Source of the DNA: Lautropia sp. SCN 70-15
GTDB taxonomy: Bacteria; Pseudomonadota; Gammaproteobacteria; Burkholderiales; Burkholderiaceae_E
Reading direction: 5' to 3'
Assembly: GCA_001724315.1 (NCBI GenBank)
Contig: MEEC01000061.1
Span: 1 to 15,430 of the forward strand
DNA length: 15,430 bases
The notes under the pieces are model-generated. The model had not been told where the DNA came from. It searched no databases and saw only the letters and a list, made by a program, of their open reading frames with translations. A program made the translations under genes and the position numbers. Shown here one piece after another: positions 1 to 6,958 of this stretch (the stretch's first letter is position 1; every line of letters begins with the position of its first letter).

Positions 1-356
1 GAGAACCGGTCGCAGGCCTCGCGCGCGAGCCGGGCCGAAGCCAGGTTCATCTCGCTGGCCAGGTGCGCGAGCCGGTAGTCGGCCTGGGCGATGGCCGTCG
101 CGCCGAAGGTGTTGGTCTCGACGATGTCGGCCCCGGCGGCCAGGTACTGCTCGTGGATCTCGCGGATGACCTGGGGCTGCGTGAGCGACAGCAGCTCGTT
201 GTTGCCCTTGACGTCGTGCCCGAGGTCGGCGAAGCGCTCGCCGCGGTAGGCCGTCTCGTCGAGCCGGTAGCGCTGGATCATGGTTCCCATCGCGCCATCG
301 AGGATCAGGATCCGGTTCTCGAGCAGTTCGCGCAGACGGGTTTCGGTCGGGTTCAT
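1..356 (-). CDS. metH: Cobalamin-dependent methionine synthase, N-terminal part (partial)
   Basis: The gene reads leftward from ATG at 356-354 and leaves the window at base 1, so only about 118 N-terminal residues are visible. They begin MNPTETRLRELLENRILILDG and continue with GAMGTMIQ, HDVKGNNELLSLTQP and ADIVETNTFGA. These are signatures of the homocysteine S-methyltransferase (B12-independent barrel) domain at the start of MetH. The full enzyme transfers a methyl group from methyl-cobalamin to homocysteine to make methionine in the cytoplasm. In many Burkholderiales this domain is a separate gene from the B12-binding part; that cannot be checked here because the 3' end is missing. The gene is divergent from the sulfide oxidoreductase gene, with 165 bases between the starts. 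I saw no cobalamin or SAM riboswitch there. Confidence 0.93.
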   Translation of the reverse strand, partial: MNPTETRLRELLENRILILDGAMGTMIQRYRLDETAYRGERFADLGHDVKGNNELLSLTQPQVIREIHEQYLAAGADIVETNTFGATAIAQADYRLAHLASEMNLASARLAREACDRF

Positions 357-445
357 CGCAGGCGGGCCTTCTCTGAGTAACCGATCATTTTAACGGCCAC
401 CCTCTCTTTTACTGATCCGGCGCAAGGTTCGCCCCTGCGACGGCA

Positions 446-476
446 TTGACAATGCATATGAGTGTAGACGCATATG
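446..476 (+). promoter_or_regulatory. Possible promoter/operator of the sulfide oxidoreductase unit
   Basis: A perfect -35-like TTGACA lies at 446-451. It is followed by two copies of GCATATG at 454-460 and 470-476, 16 bases apart start to start. Each contains the palindrome CATATG. No good TATAAT stands at 17 bases; the second copy is the nearest A/T-rich hexamer. The pair lies about 46-68 bases before the likely start at 522, a reasonable place for an operator. Assignment to a particular regulator would be a guess. Confidence 0.3.
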
Positions 477-521
477 CTTGTCGCCGGCCCCGCCGGCGCG
501 GCCACCCCACCGGAGGGAGAG

Positions 522-1889
522 ATGAAGACGGACAAGCCGCTCGCCGGCCTCGACAGGGCGCCCGCCACCGGGCGCCGGGAATTCCTGCGCAGCGCGGGCT
601 CGCTGCCCCTGGTCGGCGCGGCCGCGGCCGGCACCGGCGGCATGCTCGCCGCGCCGGCCCCTGCCCGCGCGGCGCTGAAGACCTCGGCGAAGATCGTCGT
701 GGCCGGCAGCGGCCTGGGCGGACTCGCGGTGGCGAGCCGGCTGGCCCGAGAGCTCGAGGGCGCGAGCATCACGATCGTGGACCGCAAGGAGGTCCACAAC
801 TACCAGCCGGGCTACACGCTGGTGGCCACCGGCGTGTGGCCGGTCGCCAAGGTCAGCGACCGCAACGCCGACCTGATTCCTTCCGGCGTGCAGTGGGTCA
901 GGGAGTTCGTCGCCGAGTTCGACCCGGTGGCCAACACGGTGACCACCGATGCCGGCACGAAGATCAGCTACGACTTCCTGGTGGTGGCCACCGGCCTGCA
1001 GCTGGACTACGGCCAGATCGAGGGCATGGATCCGAAGGCCATCGGCACCAACGGCCTGACCAGCGTCTACAACGGGCCCGACGCCGCCGCGGCCACCTGG
1101 CGCGCGATGGATGCCTTCCGGGCCAAGGGCGGCGAGGCGCTGATGACGCTGCCGGCCACCCCGATCAAGTGCGCCGGCGCGCCGCTGAAGATGACCTTCA
1201 TGCTGGCCGACCGCCTGCGCCAGGCCGGCACCCGCGGCAACTCGAAGATCAGCTTCCACTCGGCGCTGGGCAACGTGTTCAGCGTGCCGAAGGTCAACGA
1301 CGAGGTGCTGGCGCGCTGGAAGGCGCTGGACATCGGCGTGGAGTTCACCAGCAAGCTGGCCGCCATCGACATCGGTGCCCGCCGCGCGACCTTCGTGAGC
1401 CCCGAGGGCGAGAAGACCGAGCTGGGCTACGACTTCATCCACATCCCGCCGCCGATGCGCGCGCCCGACGCGATCAAGAAGAGCGAGCTCGCCTGGAAGG
1501 AAGGCGGCTTCGCCGCCGGCGGCTGGCTCGAGGTGGACAAGGGCACGCTGCGCCACCGGCGCTTCCCGAACGTGTTCGGGATCGGCGACATCAACGGCAC
1601 GCCGCGCGGCAAGACCGCCGCCACCGTGAAGAAGAGCGCGCCGATCGTGGCCGCCAACCTGGTCGACGTGATCGCGCAGCGCGATCCGTCGCAGCAGTTC
1701 GACGGCTACACCTCCTGCCCGCTGCTGCTGCGCGAAGGCTCGGCGCTGCTGATCGAGTTCGACTACGAAGGCCGGCTCACGCCCTCGCTGCCGGGCATCG
1801 ACCCGCTGCAGGACAGCTGGTTCGCCTGGGTCATGAAAACCACCATGCTCAAGCCCGCCTACATGGCGGTGGCCAAGGGCCGGGTCTGA
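522..1889 (+). CDS. sqr: Sulfide:quinone oxidoreductase, type II-like, Tat-exported
   Basis: A 455-residue FAD enzyme predicted to oxidise sulfide to persulfide or sulfane sulfur and reduce quinone. ATG 522 was chosen because GGAGGGA stands 3 bases upstream at 512-518; an in-frame ATG at 474 has no such site. The N-terminus carries a twin-arginine signal (GRREFLR, arginines 18-19, then an Ala/Gly-rich stretch ending near ARA, residue 50), so the protein is probably exported folded. The dinucleotide-binding motif GSGLGG is at 62-67. Only two cysteines occur: Cys217 in KCAGAPLK and Cys399 in YTSCPLL, matching the two redox cysteines of mitochondrial-type (type II) SQR; the third cysteine of type I enzymes is absent. 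GDINGTPRGKTAA near 355 is the C-terminal FAD motif. The small membrane gene follows after 13 bases. A flavocytochrome-c-like role is less likely. Confidence 0.88.
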   Translation: MKTDKPLAGLDRAPATGRREFLRSAGSLPLVGAAAAGTGGMLAAPAPARAALKTSAKIVVAGSGLGGLAVASRLARELEGASITIVDRKEVHNYQPGYTLVATGVWPVAKVSDRNADLIPSGVQWVREFVAEFDPVANTVTTDAGTKISYDFLVVATGLQLDYGQIEGMDPKAIGTNGLTSVYNGPDAAAATWRAMDAFRAKGGEALMTLPATPIKCAGAPLKMTFMLADRLRQAGTRGNSKISFHSALGNVFSVPKVNDEVLARWKALDIGVEFTSKLAAIDIGARRATFVSPEGEKTELGYDFIHIPPPMRAPDAIKKSELAWKEGGFAAGGWLEVDKGTLRHRRFPNVFGIGDINGTPRGKTAATVKKSAPIVAANLVDVIAQRDPSQQFDGYTSCPLLLREGSALLIEFDYEGRLTPSLPGIDPLQDSWFAWVMKTTMLKPAYMAVAKGRV

Positions 1890-1905
1890 GAAGGGAGACT
1901 GCGTG

Positions 1906-2235
1906 ATGTACGAGATCTGGCTCGCCCTGAACATCGTCTTCGAACTGGCCCTGGCCAACAAGGGCCTGGTGATCGGCTACCTGGTGCTGCTGGGAGTGCT
2001 CCTGCTGGCGGCGCGCTCGGGCGCCTGGCGGCGCGGCCTGCCGCTCGCGATCGGGCTGGGCGTGCTGGCGGCGGTCGCGGCCTTCGCACTGCTGCCCTCG
2101 CTGACCGCGTCGTCGTTCGGCAACGTCGCCTACTGGATCGACTGGGCCAACCTGGCCGCGATGGCGCTGGGCATCGGCGGCGCGGCCGCCTTGCTGGCCT
2201 GGCCGCTGGCCGCGATGGCGAAGAAGGGAAGCTGA
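1906..2235 (+). CDS. Small multi-pass membrane protein next to SQR
   Basis: About 109 residues with no family I recognise by name. AAGGGAG at 1891-1897 suits ATG 1906 (8-base spacing); GTG 1903 directly before it is the alternative. Hydrophobic segments lie near residues 3-16 (short), 20-36, 43-63 and 78-104, giving three or four membrane spans, with short basic stretches (WRRG near 42, KK at the C-terminus) between or after them. It starts 13 bases after the sqr stop and is almost certainly cotranscribed with it. Because the neighbouring SQR appears to be exported without a membrane anchor of its own beyond the usual C-terminal amphipathic helices, this protein may dock it or help it reach quinone. 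That is inference from position only. Confidence 0.8.
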   Translation: MYEIWLALNIVFELALANKGLVIGYLVLLGVLLLAARSGAWRRGLPLAIGLGVLAAVAAFALLPSLTASSFGNVAYWIDWANLAAMALGIGGAAALLAWPLAAMAKKGS

Positions 2236-2290
2236 GCGCCCGCGGGCGATGAAGAGCGCCCGCGGGCGATGAAGAGCGCCCGCGGCTGAT
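2234..2290. repeat. 20-bp tandem repeat with palindromic core, 2.85 copies
   Basis: The unit GAGCGCCCGCGGGCGATGAA occurs exactly at 2234-2253 and 2254-2273. A third copy at 2274-2290 is shortened and changed (GCGGCTGAT at its end). The core CGCCCGCGGGCG is a perfect 12-bp palindrome. The array begins inside the stop codon of the membrane protein and ends 38 bases before the FAA-hydrolase start. It could be a set of protein-binding sites, a transcript-end structure or simple slippage. Confidence 0.9.
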
Positions 2291-2328
2291 AACCTATCGG
2301 TCCTTTCGTTCCCGCAAACGGAGCACCG

Positions 2329-3036
2329 ATGTCCTTCGTCTTCACCCCGCCGCCGCAGGCCGCGGTGCCGGTCGCCGGCACCGGCGAGCGCTTCCCGGTC
2401 AACCGCGTCTACTGCGTGGGCCGCAACTACGTCGAGCACGCCAAGGAGATGGGCTTCACCGGCCGCGAGCCGCCCTTCTTCTTCATGAAGCCCGCCAACG
2501 CGCTGGTCGTGGTGCCCGAGGGCAGCACCGGCGAAGCGCCCTATCCGCCGGCCACCCAGGACCTGCACCACGAGATCGAGCTGGTGGTGGCGATCGGCAC
2601 CGGCGGCCGGAACATCGCCGCGGCCGACGCGGGCAAGCACATCTACGGCTATGCGGTAGGCCTGGACCTGACCCGGCGCGACCTGCAGGGCGAGGCCAAG
2701 AAGCTGGGCCGGCCCTGGGAGATCGGCAAGGCCTTCGACCACTCGGCCCCGATCGGCCCGATCCGCAAGGCCGCCGAGGTGGCGCCCGGTGGCCAGCCGC
2801 TGTCGGCCGCGGCGATCTCGCTGAAGGTCAACGGCGCGGTGCGCCAGTCCAGCGACGTGTCCAAACTGATCTGGAACATCGCCGAGACCATCGAGCACCT
2901 TTCGAAGTACTGGGCGCTGCAGCCTGGCGACCTGATCTTCACCGGCACGCCGGAGGGCGTGGCGGCGGTGGTCGCCGGCGACCTGCTGGAAGGCGCGGTC
3001 GAGGGCGTGGGCGAGCTGAAGGTCCGGCTGACCTGA
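2329..3036 (+). CDS. Fumarylacetoacetate hydrolase family protein (FAHD1/fumarylpyruvate hydrolase type)
   Basis: A 235-residue single-domain FAH enzyme, the usual length of the short acylpyruvate-hydrolase branch. GGAG at 2320-2323 precedes ATG 2329. Visible signature parts are YCVGRNYVEHAKEMG (27-41), where His37 and Glu40 fit the catalytic His-Glu pair of the FAHD1 group; the metal ligands Glu82 and Glu84 in HHEIEL and Asp113 in GLDLTRRD; Lys134 in IGKAFD; and GDLIFTGTPEGV near 200-211. Family members split C-C bonds of acylpyruvates such as fumarylpyruvate (gentisate pathway, NagK) or decarboxylate oxaloacetate. The next gene, a CoA-thioesterase fusion, starts 35 bases on in the same direction. 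Both fit aromatic catabolism, but no ring-cleavage gene is present, so the substrate is open. Confidence 0.9.
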   Translation: MSFVFTPPPQAAVPVAGTGERFPVNRVYCVGRNYVEHAKEMGFTGREPPFFFMKPANALVVVPEGSTGEAPYPPATQDLHHEIELVVAIGTGGRNIAAADAGKHIYGYAVGLDLTRRDLQGEAKKLGRPWEIGKAFDHSAPIGPIRKAAEVAPGGQPLSAAAISLKVNGAVRQSSDVSKLIWNIAETIEHLSKYWALQPGDLIFTGTPEGVAAVVAGDLLEGAVEGVGELKVRLT

Positions 3037-3070
3037 AGATGCGGCAAGGCGCGGGCGCGCGGACCGGCGC

Positions 3071-3775
3071 ATGAAGACGCACGTGCACACCGTGCTGGTC
3101 GGGTTCGGCGATTGCGACCCGGCCGGCATCGTCTTCTATCCCAACTTCTTTCGCTGGTTCGACGCGTCGACCCACGCGCTGCTGCTCGCGGCCGGGCAGA
3201 CCCACGACGGCATGCAGCGCGAGCACGGCTGGGTGCTGGGGCCGCTGGTCGACGCCGGCGCGACCTTCCGGGCGCCGGCGCGCTACAACGAGCGCATCGA
3301 GATCCGCTCGGAGATCGAGCGCTGGAGCGCGAAGACCTTCCGGATCGCGCACCGGGCGCTGCGCGGTGGCACGCTGCTGGCCGAGGGCTGGGAAGTGCGC
3401 TTCATCGGGGCGCCGCATCCGGACGATCCGAAGCGCCTGCGCGCGCTGCCGATTCCCGGCTGGTTCCGGGCGCTGTTCGAGGACGGCGATGCCCCCCACG
3501 CGGCCGGCGCAGCGACACCCGCGCGGCTGCACCTGCTCGACACGATCACCTCGATCGACGAGCACTGCGCCGACGGCGTCATCGTGTCCGGCTCGCACGG
3601 CGGGCTGTCGTCGACCGGCTTCGTGCTGCGCGCGCCGGTGCGCCCGCGCGCGGTCTTCCTGAACGACGCGGGCGTGGGCCGCGACCAGGCCGGCATCGTG
3701 GCGCTGGCGCTGCTCGAAGACATCGGCGTGGCCTGCGGCTGCTACGCGCACGACTCGGCCCCGAGCGCGGCGTGA
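3071..3775 (+). CDS. 4-hydroxybenzoyl-CoA-type thioesterase fused to an unrecognised C-terminal domain
   Basis: The 234-residue product has two parts. Residues 1-136 form a hotdog-fold thioesterase: FGDCDPAGIVFYPNFFRWFD (12-31) is the motif of Pseudomonas-type 4-hydroxybenzoyl-CoA thioesterase, with Asp16 in the place of its catalytic aspartate, and FRAPARYNERIEI and KRLRALPIP also fit. That enzyme is about 140 residues, so the remaining 98 are extra. After an Ala-rich linker (137-150), a second domain carries SGSHGGLSST (173-182) and FLNDAGVGRDQAGIVALALL (196-215). I cannot name this domain. It stops abruptly after CYAHDSAPSAA, and a plausible continuation follows in another frame (next entry). 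The start at ATG 3071 has only a weak ribosome site. The thioesterase call is firm; the exact CoA ester is unknown. Confidence 0.85.
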   Translation: MKTHVHTVLVGFGDCDPAGIVFYPNFFRWFDASTHALLLAAGQTHDGMQREHGWVLGPLVDAGATFRAPARYNERIEIRSEIERWSAKTFRIAHRALRGGTLLAEGWEVRFIGAPHPDDPKRLRALPIPGWFRALFEDGDAPHAAGAATPARLHLLDTITSIDEHCADGVIVSGSHGGLSSTGFVLRAPVRPRAVFLNDAGVGRDQAGIVALALLEDIGVACGCYAHDSAPSAA

Positions 3776-3867
3776 TCGCCCACCTGAATCCGAAGGCCCG
3801 CGCGGCCGGACTCGCGGTGGGCATGCCGGTGCGCGAGGCGGTGGCGCTGCTCGGCGCCCGGGACTGA
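3772..3867 (+). pseudogene. Frameshifted C-terminal tail of the thioesterase fusion
   Basis: Directly after the upstream stop (TGA 3773-3775), the frame shifted by two bases reads GVIAHLNPKARAAGLAVGMP followed by VREAVALLGARD and a stop at 3865-3867. It looks like ordinary protein: a helix, a Gly-Met-Pro turn, then another helix. A GTG at 3772 overlaps the stop, but there is no ribosome site, and 31 residues would make an odd gene. A strong hairpin begins 1 base after this second stop, as expected if the original gene ended at 3867. I read this as an indel near 3760-3772 that cut the second domain short. A sequencing error or a short overlapping gene is possible. Confidence 0.45.
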
Positions 3868-3868
3868 C

Positions 3869-3894
3869 CGGCTCGGGCACCGGACCCGGAGCCG
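3869..3894 (+). terminator. Strong hairpin between convergent genes
   Basis: CGGCTC at 3869-3874 pairs with GAGCCG at 3889-3894, and GGG 3875-3877 with CCC 3885-3887, leaving one bulged G at 3888 and a 7-base loop. This 9-bp G/C-rich stem has no U-tract. A second self-complementary pair, CCCGGG at 3897-3902 and 3909-3914, follows. Both lie between the thioesterase gene and the end of the oppositely oriented MFS gene, so they may end transcripts from both sides. Confidence 0.5.
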
Positions 3895-3922
3895 TCCCCG
3901 GGCGGCGACCCGGGCACCCGCT

Positions 3923-5119
3923 TCAGGCGGCCGCCCGCGCGCCCAACCGACGCGACAACCCGTACGTCACCAGCAGCAGGGCCAGCGCCGCCCAAGGCAG
4001 CAGCCCGATGCCGGCGGCCGCGATCAGCGCCCCGCCCGCAGCCGCGCCGATCGCCTGCCCGGCGTAGATCATCGAGGTGTTGAGCGCGATCGAGGCCGAG
4101 GCCAGCGCCGGCGCGATCGCAGCCAGCCGCGCCTGCTGCGCCGAGTTCATCGCGAAGCAGCCGAGCCCCCAGAACACGCAACTGGCGACCAGCAGCGGCC
4201 ACACGGCGATCGGCAACCATTGGGTGGCCAGCGTCAACAGCGCGGCGAAGCCCAGCCCGATCGCGATCGCGACGACCGAGGTGTCGACGCTGCGGTGCGG
4301 CCCGCGCCGGCCGATCTGGCGGTTCAACCAAAGATTGCCCGCCACGCCGAACACGCCGAACAGCGCCATCACCGCGGCGACCGCCGCGGGTGTGGACTGG
4401 GTGGCGAGCTTGAGCGCCGGCGCGATGTAGGCCGACAGGACGAACTGGCCGGCACCGCCGAGCAGCGTGACCGCGAGCGCGCCGGTGAGCAGCGGGTTGC
4501 GGACAACGTCCAGCCACGAAGCCAGCGACAGCGCCGGCGCCTTCAGGCCGCCCGGGATCGTCGCCATCACCCAGGCGCAGGCGGCCAGGTTCAGCAGCGC
4601 CGCGGCGCCGAAGCCGGCGCGCCAGCCCAGGTGGGTGCCGATCAGGTTGCCCAGCGGCATGCCGATCACCGACGCGATCGACCAGCCGATGAAGATCGAC
4701 GTGACCGCGCGGGAGCGGGCATGCGGCGGCACCATCGAGCCGATCGCGGCGGCGGCTTGCGGCGTGAAGATCGCCGCCTGCACCATCGCCAAGGCGCGCA
4801 CCACCGCCAGGACCGCGAAGCCGGGCGCCAGCGCCGACAGCAGGTGCCCCGCGGCGCTCAGCGCCAGGCTGCCCACGAGCAGCCTGCGCCGGTCGATCCG
4901 CGTGGTGAAGGCCGCGGCCAGCGGCGCGCCCAGGCAGGTGACCAGCGCGCCGATCGCGACCAGCTGCCCGGCCGCCGGCACCGTGATCGCCAGGCCGTCC
5001 GCGATCAGGTCGAGCATGCCGACCATGACCATCACGCCGGTCCCGATCGCGAAGTTGCCGAAGGTCAGCGCGCGGATCGCGGCGCGCAGCGCGCGCTCGT
5101 CGGGCAGGGAGGGGGTCAT
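3923..5119 (-). CDS. MFS transporter, drug/sugar efflux (AraJ/DHA1-like)
   Basis: A 398-residue, strongly hydrophobic protein of the length usual for 12-helix major facilitator proteins. The loop between helices 2 and 3 carries the MFS A-type pattern as GAPLAAAFTTRIDRRRLL near residues 64-81, and a second-half counterpart NRQIGRRGPHRS is visible near 263-274. IGWSIASVIGMPLGNLIG near 143-160 matches the helix-5 motif C characteristic of antiporters, supporting an exporter. The start ATG 5119-5117 has only a weak purine stretch upstream. The gene stands alone, divergent from the exported glutathione peroxidase (208 bases between starts). Nothing in the sequence tells the substrate. Confidence 0.88.
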   Translation of the reverse strand: MTPSLPDERALRAAIRALTFGNFAIGTGVMVMVGMLDLIADGLAITVPAAGQLVAIGALVTCLGAPLAAAFTTRIDRRRLLVGSLALSAAGHLLSALAPGFAVLAVVRALAMVQAAIFTPQAAAAIGSMVPPHARSRAVTSIFIGWSIASVIGMPLGNLIGTHLGWRAGFGAAALLNLAACAWVMATIPGGLKAPALSLASWLDVVRNPLLTGALAVTLLGGAGQFVLSAYIAPALKLATQSTPAAVAAVMALFGVFGVAGNLWLNRQIGRRGPHRSVDTSVVAIAIGLGFAALLTLATQWLPIAVWPLLVASCVFWGLGCFAMNSAQQARLAAIAPALASASIALNTSMIYAGQAIGAAAGGALIAAAGIGLLPWAALALLLVTYGLSRRLGARAAA

Positions 5120-5327
5120 CGGCGGGAGCTCATCGTGGCCGCGATGCTACCGCAGCGGCGAGCGGAGCGAGGCCGGCGCGAGGGTCGGACCGAGGGCCGG
5201 AGCGGGGACCGGCCCGACGCGACGCCCGATGCGAAGAACCCTCGACGCCCGGCAGGAAATCGACGGCCGAAGCCGGGCACGGCGGTACCCTGAATCGGTG
5301 AAAATCGACTCGCAACCCGTCGCACCG

Positions 5328-5984
5328 ATGTCCGAATCCTCCTCAGCCCGTGGCCGACGCGCCCGTCGCTCGCTGGTGGCCTTCGCGGTCGGCGCGGCGC
5401 TCGTCCCGCAGGCCTGGGCCGCGAGCGGCCCTGCCGGAGGGCGTGACCCCGCCGGCGAGCGCGCGATCGCCCGCCCGGCGGACGCCGCGACGACCGGGAC
5501 AGCCGCCTGCCCCGAGCTGCTACGCCACAGCTTCGACCGCCTGCAGGACGAGCAGCCGCAGTCGCTGTGCCAGTACGCCGGCAAGGTCCTGCTCGTCGTG
5601 AACACCGCCAGCCGCTGCGGCTACACGCCGCAGTACGAGGGGCTGGAGGCGCTGCACGCCCGCTACTCGGCGCGGGGTCTGGTCGTGATGGGCTTCCCGT
5701 CGAACGACTTCAGGCAGGAGCGCGGCAGCCGCGAGCAGATTGCGCAGCTCTGCTTCGACACCTACGGCGTGCGCTTCCCGATGTTCACGAAGACCGTGGT
5801 CACCGGGCCGAACGCGAATCCCCTGCACGCCGCGCTGACGAGCGCCACCGGCGAGGCGCCGGCGTGGAACTTCCACAAGTACCTGGTGGACCGCCAGGGC
5901 CGGCCGGTGGCCAGCTTCCCGAGCAAGGTCCGCCCGGACGACCCGAGGCTGGTCGCGGAGATCGAGCGCCTGCTTGCGCGATAG
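5328..5984 (+). CDS. Glutathione peroxidase-family protein with signal peptide
   Basis: A 218-residue thiol peroxidase. From ATG 5328 the N-terminus has arginines at 8-14, a hydrophobic core and an AWA cleavage site near residue 31, so it is likely secreted to the periplasm. GTG 5298 in the same frame is an alternative start that would only lengthen the N-region. The GPx domain spans about 64-218. The peroxidatic residue is Cys97 in VNTASRCGYTPQYEGL (codon TGC, not selenocysteine); Cys142 in QLCFDTYGV is a candidate resolving cysteine; Trp180 and Asn181 (WNFHKYLVD) complete the site. The loop reads GFPSNDFRQE, with Asp127 where the classic enzymes have the tetrad glutamine. Such proteins reduce peroxides, often using thioredoxin rather than glutathione. 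Its end is 5 bases from the convergent EamA gene. Confidence 0.88.
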   Translation: MSESSSARGRRARRSLVAFAVGAALVPQAWAASGPAGGRDPAGERAIARPADAATTGTAACPELLRHSFDRLQDEQPQSLCQYAGKVLLVVNTASRCGYTPQYEGLEALHARYSARGLVVMGFPSNDFRQERGSREQIAQLCFDTYGVRFPMFTKTVVTGPNANPLHAALTSATGEAPAWNFHKYLVDRQGRPVASFPSKVRPDDPRLVAEIERLLAR

Positions 5985-5989
5985 GCGCG

Positions 5990-6934
5990 TCAGGCGCCGC
6001 GCGCGAGCAGCGCCACGCCTGCCGCGATCAGCGTCGAGCCGGCCAGCCTGCGTCCGAGCTGACCTTCGCCCAGCAGCGTGGCGCCGGCCAGCGCCGCCAC
6101 CAGCATCGACAGCTCGCGCGCCGGCGCGACCAGGCTCACCGGCGCGAGCCGCATCGCCTGGAGCACCAGCATGTAGCTGATCGGCGACAGCACGCCCACG
6201 CCGAGCACCACGCGCCATGAGCGGGCGAGGACCGCTCGCCATTCGGGCATGGTGACGACCACCCAGGGCGCCACGAGCAGGCCCTGGGCCACGCAGATCG
6301 CCCAGTAGTAGACCAGCGGGTCGGCATTCAGGACCGATACGGCGCGCCCGTCGTTGACCGTGTAGGTGGCGATCAGCACGCCGGTGGCCAGCCCCCAGAG
6401 CAGGCCGCGGCGCGCGGCCGGCGCCGCGCCGGCGCGAAGGATCGCGCCGCCGCCGGCGATCGTGAAGGTGCCGGCGACCACCAGCACCAGCCCGGCAAGC
6501 GAGGCTGGGCCGGCCGGCTCGCCGAGCAGCGCGATGGCGGCCAGCGAAGCGAGCAGCGGCCCGGTGCCGCGCGCCACCGGATAGACCACCGACAGGTCGC
6601 CCGCGCCGTAGCCGCGCTGCAGCACCCGGAAGTACAGCGTGTGGACCAGCGTGCTGATGCCGACGGCGACCCATATGCCGATGCCCCAGTCCGCGAGCCG
6701 GGCGATGGCCGCACCGCCGGAGGCAGACGCCGCGGAGGCGGAGGCCGCGGCGCCGGCCCCGCCGCCGAACGCGCCCGACAATGCCGCGAAGGGCGCGAAG
6801 ACGATCGCCGCGACCACCGAGGTGCCCCAGACGAAGGCCATGCCGCCGCCGGTGCCGGAGCGCTTCATCCACAGGTTCCAGCCGGCGTGCACCAGGGCCG
6901 CCGCCAGGATCAGGGCGAGCGCAGTGCCGGGCAT
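5990..6934 (-). CDS. EamA/DMT-family transporter
   Basis: A 314-residue membrane protein with about ten hydrophobic segments arranged as two EamA repeats, the standard size of the drug/metabolite transporter superfamily. The first helix reads ALILAAALVHAGWNLWMKRS, typical of the family start. YPVARGTGPLLASLAAI near 137-153 is the characteristic end of the first repeat, and SPISYMLVLQAMRLAPVSLV near 255-274 is in the second. An Ala/Gly/Ser-rich loop (about 54-79) joins the second and third helices and is unusually low in complexity. The gene follows the FAD monooxygenase on the same strand after 24 bases, so they probably form a two-gene unit in which this protein exports or imports the monooxygenase product or substrate. 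Direction and substrate are unknown. Confidence 0.87.
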   Translation of the reverse strand: MPGTALALILAAALVHAGWNLWMKRSGTGGGMAFVWGTSVVAAIVFAPFAALSGAFGGGAGAAASASAASASGGAAIARLADWGIGIWVAVGISTLVHTLYFRVLQRGYGAGDLSVVYPVARGTGPLLASLAAIALLGEPAGPASLAGLVLVVAGTFTIAGGGAILRAGAAPAARRGLLWGLATGVLIATYTVNDGRAVSVLNADPLVYYWAICVAQGLLVAPWVVVTMPEWRAVLARSWRVVLGVGVLSPISYMLVLQAMRLAPVSLVAPARELSMLVAALAGATLLGEGQLGRRLAGSTLIAAGVALLARGA

Positions 6935-6958
6935 CGAGGGGCTCGTCGCGGGGCGCGC

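Noticed and set aside
357..521. Cobalamin or SAM riboswitch before metH
   Set aside because: The 165-base divergent region has no B12-box-like sequence and is too short for a full cobalamin element plus the sqr control region.
390..1961. Minus-strand 523-codon frame antisense to the SQR gene
   Set aside because: Low-complexity His/Arg/Gly composition with no motifs; the SQR on the plus strand has complete FAD and cysteine motifs.
4467..5327. Long plus-strand open frame running in front of the glutathione peroxidase, antisense to the MFS gene
   Set aside because: The in-frame extension has no family features; the signal peptide begins at ATG 5328, and the MFS protein on the other strand is clearly real.
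5616..5620. Selenocysteine in the glutathione peroxidase
   Set aside because: The catalytic codon is TGC (cysteine), with no in-frame TGA.
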